From JABICX01 sp964528765 (GTDB lineage: Archaea; Nanobdellota; Nanobdellia; UBA10117; JABICX01), in the NCBI GenBank assembly GCA_964528765.1, contig CAZGVA010000031.1:1-9673 (forward strand): a stretch of DNA of 9,673 bases, given 5' to 3'. The notes under the pieces were generated by a model, which worked only from the letters and a program-made list of their open reading frames with translations, was not told the DNA's origin and searched no databases. This document shows, piece by piece, positions 6,826 to 9,673 of the stretch (position 1 is its first letter; each line of letters opens with the position of its first letter). The position numbers were made by a program, and so were the translations under genes.

Positions 6826-8242
6826 TTGTATCTCTATCTCGTACAGTAACTGCCTTATCTTTCAAAGTATCGTAATCAACAGTTATACAATAAGGACATC
6901 CAATTTCATCCATTCGACGATATCGTTTACCAATTGAACCAGATTCATCATATTGACAGGAATATTTTTCCTTAATCACTTCATAAATTTTTTGAGCTTT
7001 TTCACGAAGTTCATCTTTTCGCATAAGTGGAAAAACTGCAACTTGAATTGGTGCAATTGCTTTTGGAAATTTCATAACAAATCGCTTTCCATCTTTTGTC
7101 TTATCTACTTCCAAAAATAAATCCAATAATGCAAAAGTTGGTCTATCTGACCCAAAAGCAATTTCTAAAATATGTGGATACACTCCTTCAACTTTTAATC
7201 CTTTATTGGAAAATTTATCATGTTGTTTTAAATCGTGATCTTGTCTATCGTGGACACCAAGCAATTCCACCCAACCATAATTATTGAAATTAACTTCAAC
7301 ATCCCAAGCATCATCTGCGTAAAAAGCAAGTTCTTTTTTTGTATGTTGTCTAATTCTTACTCTACTTTCAGGGATAGCCAAACTCTTAATAAATCGATAA
7401 GCTACCGCCAAACACCAAGCATATGCTTCGTTTTTCAACCATTTATGTTTAATTGCATACTCAATACTTCGCAATAATGGCTTTTTATTATCATCTTGAT
7501 TTTGTGCAGGCCATAACGGTAATTTATCTTTTTTAAATAAATCATATTCGGGAAAATTATTTTTATTCTCCGGTTTAATAATTAATTGAGCTTCTGCTTG
7601 AGTGAATTCTCTTCCGCGAATAACTCCCTGTCTTGGCGAAATCTCATTACGAAATGCCTTACCAATTTGAAAAACACGAATTGGCATTTTTCTTCGGAAA
7701 AAATCATAATAATTTTTAAATGGAAGATATGTTGTAGTTGCTGTTTCTGGTCGATTATATGCAACCGTATCAGTACCGATGGTTGTTTTCATCATAAGAT
7801 TAAAATCTTCAATTTTATCTATCAACCGACCCTTACATTTAGGACAAGTTATTTTATATTTTTTAATAAACTCTAATAATTTCTTTTTGCTAAATGAATC
7901 TGCCACAACATCATGCTTTTCTTCAATTAAGTTATCTGCACGAAAAGACGAGTTACATTTTGAACATCGAATCAGAGGATCTACAAAATTATCTAAATGA
8001 CCGCTTGCTTTCCATACAATTTCAGGCATAATAATTGGCGCTTCAATTTCCCAAAAGCCATTAGCAGTAAACACCTTCCGCAGTTCGGCTTCTACTTTAT
8101 TTTTAAGAAGCTTTCCGAGAGGTCCATATGTATAAAACCCAGCTAAACCACCATATAACTCCGGTTCAGGCCCCCAAATAAACCCATTTTGCTTACAAAA
8201 TGCACTGAATTCTTCTGCGGATTTAATTTTTTCAACTTTCAT
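6773..8242 (-). CDS. glyS: Glycyl-tRNA synthetase, archaeal/eukaryotic dimeric class II type
   Basis: Cytosolic enzyme that activates glycine with ATP and loads it on tRNA-Gly. The catalytic core opens with the motif 1 region (FYTYGPLGKLLKNKVEAELR, 36-55). A zinc-site-like set CSKC (93-96) and CPKC (133-136) follows, then RPETA (164-168), motif 2 FRNEISPRQGVIRGREFTQAE (197-217), the HDRQDHDLKQH signature (331-341) and motif 3 EIAFGSDR (360-367). The anticodon-binding domain fills ~397-489. At 489 aa it is shorter than typical archaeal enzymes (roughly 550-600 aa from memory). The glutamates that form the glycine pocket are kept (E166, E217, E360), but the usual EPS of motif 3 is EIA and the usual RPETAQGIF is RPETATTTY. 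The ATG at 8242 has no Shine-Dalgarno and probably starts a leaderless message. It lies 61 bp after the winged-helix gene on the same strand and could be co-transcribed with it. Confidence 0.95.
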   Translation of the reverse strand: MKVEKIKSAEEFSAFCKQNGFIWGPEPELYGGLAGFYTYGPLGKLLKNKVEAELRKVFTANGFWEIEAPIIMPEIVWKASGHLDNFVDPLIRCSKCNSSFRADNLIEEKHDVVADSFSKKKLLEFIKKYKITCPKCKGRLIDKIEDFNLMMKTTIGTDTVAYNRPETATTTYLPFKNYYDFFRRKMPIRVFQIGKAFRNEISPRQGVIRGREFTQAEAQLIIKPENKNNFPEYDLFKKDKLPLWPAQNQDDNKKPLLRSIEYAIKHKWLKNEAYAWCLAVAYRFIKSLAIPESRVRIRQHTKKELAFYADDAWDVEVNFNNYGWVELLGVHDRQDHDLKQHDKFSNKGLKVEGVYPHILEIAFGSDRPTFALLDLFLEVDKTKDGKRFVMKFPKAIAPIQVAVFPLMRKDELREKAQKIYEVIKEKYSCQYDESGSIGKRYRRMDEIGCPYCITVDYDTLKDKAVTVRDRDTMKQKRVKIKDLSKALNF

Positions 8243-8285
8243 TTTATATTAAATATAAACCGCAGACTTCTTAAAAATTTCTAAA
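8243..8285 (-). promoter_or_regulatory. Possible glyS promoter and AT palindrome at the start codon
   Basis: Two things lie in the 61-bp gap before glyS. On the minus strand TAGAAATT (8283-8276) followed by TTTAAGAA (8275-8268) is a BRE-like element with a poor TATA box, placed to start transcription at about 8246. In addition TTTATATT (8243-8250) and AATATAAA (8252-8259) form a perfect AT-only palindrome directly touching the ATG. AT-rich palindromes arise easily by chance here, so a regulatory role is only possible. Confidence 0.3.
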
Positions 8286-8303
8286 TAAGCAAATAATTGC
8301 CGA

Positions 8304-8576
8304 TTATAATCCAAAACTATCTTGGAATTCCTTAATTTTACGAAACTGCATAATAAAATCATGGCCTTTATCTGTAATAAGAATTGATTTATGTTTTTCA
8401 TCAATCTGCTCTTCAGTTACAAGATCTCGAGAAATTAAATCTTCTAAATATAAACTCAATAATTTATGCGATAAATTGGCTTTATACATTAAATGTGTGG
8501 GTTTAATACTTCCACGAGCTTTTTGAATAGCCACAAGCATATCATTCAATACATCCAACCTAGTTCTTCGTCTCAT
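8304..8576 (-). CDS. Winged-helix transcriptional regulator, HTH_45/COG3432-like, 90 aa
   Basis: A small DNA-binding protein. The opening RRRTRLDVLNDMLVAIQKAR, then 'KPTHLMYKANLSHKLLSLYLEDLISRDLV' and 'ITDKGHDFIMQFRKIKEF', follows the layout of the archaeal winged-helix family that includes SSo10a-type proteins (HTH_45, COG3432). The helix-turn-helix is about residues 23-50, the wing about 51-70 (LVTEEQIDEKHKSILITDKG), and the C-terminal helix about 71-86 may form the dimer coiled coil known in that family. Length is normal for the family. No ligand domain is present. The ATG at 8576 gives the expected N-terminus; the Shine-Dalgarno is weak (GAG about 9 bases upstream). The gene lies between the seven-helix membrane protein (52 bp) and glyS (61 bp), all co-oriented. 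A perfect 19-bp palindrome 16 bases before the ATG is a natural candidate for its own binding site. Target genes are unknown. Confidence 0.85.
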   Translation of the reverse strand: MRRRTRLDVLNDMLVAIQKARGSIKPTHLMYKANLSHKLLSLYLEDLISRDLVTEEQIDEKHKSILITDKGHDFIMQFRKIKEFQDSFGL

Positions 8577-8591
8577 ATTAATATCTCTTGA

Positions 8592-8610
8592 TTGACAGAT
8601 TACCTGTCAA
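8592..8610. promoter_or_regulatory. Perfect palindrome upstream of the winged-helix gene (putative operator)
   Basis: TTGACAG (8592-8598) and CTGTCAA (8604-8610) are perfect inverted complements separated by ATTAC. The site lies in the 52-bp gap between the membrane-protein stop and the regulator start. It is not followed by a T-run on the minus strand, so a terminator is unlikely. The arms and centre spacing fit a dimeric winged-helix protein, suggesting autoregulation. A poor TATA-like GATATTCTAAG around 8627-8617 would put a start inside this palindrome. Confidence 0.5.
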
Positions 8611-8628
8611 CCGAATCTTAGAATATCC

Positions 8629-9300
8629 TCACTTACGTAATATACTAAGATATACCACCAGTAAGATAAGATAACCCATCAACTGTATGATTTCTCCTGC
8701 TATGAACAACGAGTAGTCAAAACTTACAAATATAAAGGTTATGTAGCTTAAGCATATAGTAAAAAATGCAAGTGCTACACCCAATGCGCCTTTTTTAGGT
8801 TTATTAATATAATTTTGATAGAACCTTAAGAAGATTAAACCAAGAATAACTGCCGCAGTTATATTAAATATATACGAGATTTTCGTACTTGCATATGCAG
8901 TTAGTATGGCTAAATAAAGCAAAAGTATCCAATTTTTCTTTTCTTTGGAATTAGTTATTATTAAGAAAATTCCGGTTAATCCAACTAACATCAAAATTCT
9001 AGATGAAAAAAATACTAAATATCCGAGGTAGTAAGTAGCACTAGTATTTTGAAATGCAGAAATAACAACGGTTGAAACTACTTCTCTAAACTCATTAGTA
9101 TAAATCATAAAATTCATAATAAGCTTACTTACAAATGCTAAAGCAATTGAAAAGAAAGACAGTGCAAACCATTTATATTTATTTTCATTAATCACTTTAT
9201 AAATTGAATAACTATTGAAACTAATTAATAATAAAATAAATGCCATAATTAATTCAAATATGCAACCAACATAAGCAACTTGTGCTAATTGAGATATCAT
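8629..9300 (-). CDS. Seven-helix integral membrane protein, 223 aa, family not recognised
   Basis: No enzyme motif is recognised. Hydrophobic segments lie at about residues 11-33, 44-67, 89-116, 123-140, 142-162, 172-193 and 198-220, giving seven helices. Basic residues sit in the loops at 35-43, 117-123 and 166-171 and in the C-terminal LRK, which by the positive-inside rule puts the N-terminus outside and the C-terminus inside. This topology matches the general plan of seven-helix sensor or receptor modules, but there is no soluble output domain and no conserved lysine or other signature that I can identify. The next gene downstream, 52 bp away, is a small winged-helix DNA-binding protein, so a membrane sensor with a separate transcriptional partner is a reasonable inference. 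The ATG at 9300 lies about 22 bases after a TATA-like TTTATTAA, with no Shine-Dalgarno, so a leaderless message is likely. A transport or lipid-modifying role cannot be excluded. Confidence 0.8.
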   Translation of the reverse strand: MISQLAQVAYVGCIFELIMAFILLLISFNSYSIYKVINENKYKWFALSFFSIALAFVSKLIMNFMIYTNEFREVVSTVVISAFQNTSATYYLGYLVFFSSRILMLVGLTGIFLIITNSKEKKNWILLLYLAILTAYASTKISYIFNITAAVILGLIFLRFYQNYINKPKKGALGVALAFFTICLSYITFIFVSFDYSLFIAGEIIQLMGYLILLVVYLSILRK

Positions 9301-9314
9301 AGTATACTGCAGTA

Positions 9315-9348
9315 AATATTAATAAATGGGTTATGGAACATAGTTCCA
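9315..9348 (-). promoter_or_regulatory. Promoter of the seven-helix gene with an upstream palindrome
   Basis: On the minus strand TTTATTAATATT (9326-9315) is a TATA-like box about 25 bases from the ATG at 9300. Seven bases upstream of the box lies a perfect palindrome, TGGAAC (9334-9339) and GTTCCA (9343-9348) around ATA. That position, at and just above the BRE, is where archaeal activators or competing repressors bind. A second palindrome, TACTGCAGTA (9305-9314), sits between the TATA box and the start codon. Confidence 0.5.
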
Positions 9349-9394
9349 GAAAATCACTCTGTCTCAAATTTTCATAATGCTTTTTTAAACAACC

Positions 9395-9450
9395 TGTATA
9401 TTTTAATTGCTTAAGTTAGCTACTCTCTTACGCGTCAAAAAAAGGCGCGT
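9395..9450 (+). promoter_or_regulatory. TATA-like box and leader hairpin before the small plus-strand gene
   Basis: TGTATATTTTAA (9395-9406) is a TATA-like element that would start transcription near 9425. The predicted leader of about 38 bases contains ACGCGTC (9430-9436) and GGCGCGT (9444-9450), a 7-bp GC-rich stem with one G-T pair and a loop of seven A residues. The stem ends 12 bases before the ATG, and no Shine-Dalgarno is present between them. It could affect translation or protect the 5' end. Confidence 0.4.
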
Positions 9451-9462
9451 TAATAATCTCCG

Positions 9463-9648
9463 ATGAAAAAAATAAAATTTGGTCAAATTGGTTATGATTT
9501 TCTTAAAGAGAAAATCAAACTAAACAAATCACTACGTAATTTAACAAATGATGACATTGATGTAATTATTTTTAACCACCTTAAAGCATTAGCTGAAGAA
9601 AGAAAATGGATTAAAGATATTCCAGCAAGTATGCTATATCATAAATAA
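9463..9648 (+). CDS. Small hypothetical protein, 61 aa
   Basis: Function and family are not recognised. The product starts MKKIKFGQIGYDFLKEK and ends IPASMLYHK. It is lysine-rich, soluble in appearance, and probably mostly helical: one helix about residues 9-21 and a longer one about 27-48 ('DDIDVIIFNHLKALAEERKW'). No cysteine, membrane helix or signal peptide is present. Support for it being real: an ATG start, Ile/Lys/Asn-rich composition like cytosolic genes of an AT-rich genome, a promoter-like TATA with a structured leader, and no competing frame. Against: no Shine-Dalgarno and no recognised homologue. It diverges from the seven-helix gene across a 162-bp gap and is the only plus-strand gene in the window. 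It may be a lone small protein or the first gene of a unit continuing to the right. Confidence 0.6.
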   Translation: MKKIKFGQIGYDFLKEKIKLNKSLRNLTNDDIDVIIFNHLKALAEERKWIKDIPASMLYHK

Positions 9649-9673
9649 AAAAAAATAGTTAAAAAAAATTAAA
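9649..9673 (-). terminator. T-rich tract on the minus strand at the window edge
   Basis: The last 25 bases read on the minus strand as runs of T (AACTATTTTTTTTT-like, with a second run of eight T). This is the kind of U-rich tract that ends archaeal transcripts, so it could terminate a minus-strand gene lying to the right of the window. It does not suit the plus-strand 61-aa gene, for which the same bases are poly-A. Confidence 0.2.

Noticed and set aside
7586..8000. Overlapping plus-strand reading frames opposite glyS
   Set aside because: They are antisense to a well-conserved enzyme, have no promoter or ribosome site, and their translations look like reverse shadows of glyS codons.
8243..8259. 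Perfect AT-only palindrome touching the glyS start codon as an operator
   Set aside because: It consists only of A and T in a strongly AT-rich gap, where such symmetry is common, so it was kept only as a low-confidence note within the promoter entry.

Overview
The window looks like chromosomal DNA from an archaeon, most likely a DPANN lineage such as Woesearchaeota or Pacearchaeota. The evidence is strong A+T richness, an archaeal/eukaryotic-type glycyl-tRNA synthetase, an archaeal-style winged-helix regulator, BRE/TATA-type promoters rather than -35/-10 boxes, a mix of leaderless and Shine-Dalgarno starts, and large modular secreted proteins with an ITGAVIG-type segment before a C-terminal membrane anchor. 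The lineage is an inference from style; no rRNA or other phylogenetic marker is present.

Almost everything is transcribed from the minus strand, so the gene order runs right to left. First comes a putative sensor/housekeeping group: a seven-helix membrane protein (9300-8629), a 90-aa winged-helix DNA-binding protein (8576-8304) and glycyl-tRNA synthetase (8242-6773), with gaps of only 52 and 61 bp. Perfect or near-perfect palindromes lie in front of each of these genes. After glyS comes a 183-bp gap that contains a displaced, in-frame second copy of the last ~53 bp of glyS plus two small hairpins.

The left two thirds encode a run of exported surface proteins: a membrane-anchored double beta-helix protein of 1092 aa (6589-3311), a 953-aa secreted protein built of Ig/FN3-like modules with a double 'GWN...GYW' C-terminus (3152-291), and the start of a third secreted protein (229 to beyond base 1). 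The two complete ones share a Kre9/KNH-like Ig module with a conserved cysteine pair, at the C-terminal side of one and the N-terminus of the other. This suggests they belong to the same cell-envelope or adhesion repertoire. Each has its own promoter-like and terminator-like signals.

At the right edge a lone plus-strand small protein gene (9463-9648) diverges from the seven-helix gene. Its presumptive leader holds a GC-rich hairpin with an all-A loop. No tRNA, rRNA, CRISPR array, transposase or complete mobile element was seen. The points most worth following up are the glyS tail duplication, the altered glycine-pocket motifs in GlyRS, and the membrane protein/regulator pair linked to glyS. 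I did not find convincing evidence for a whole new defence or mobile system.
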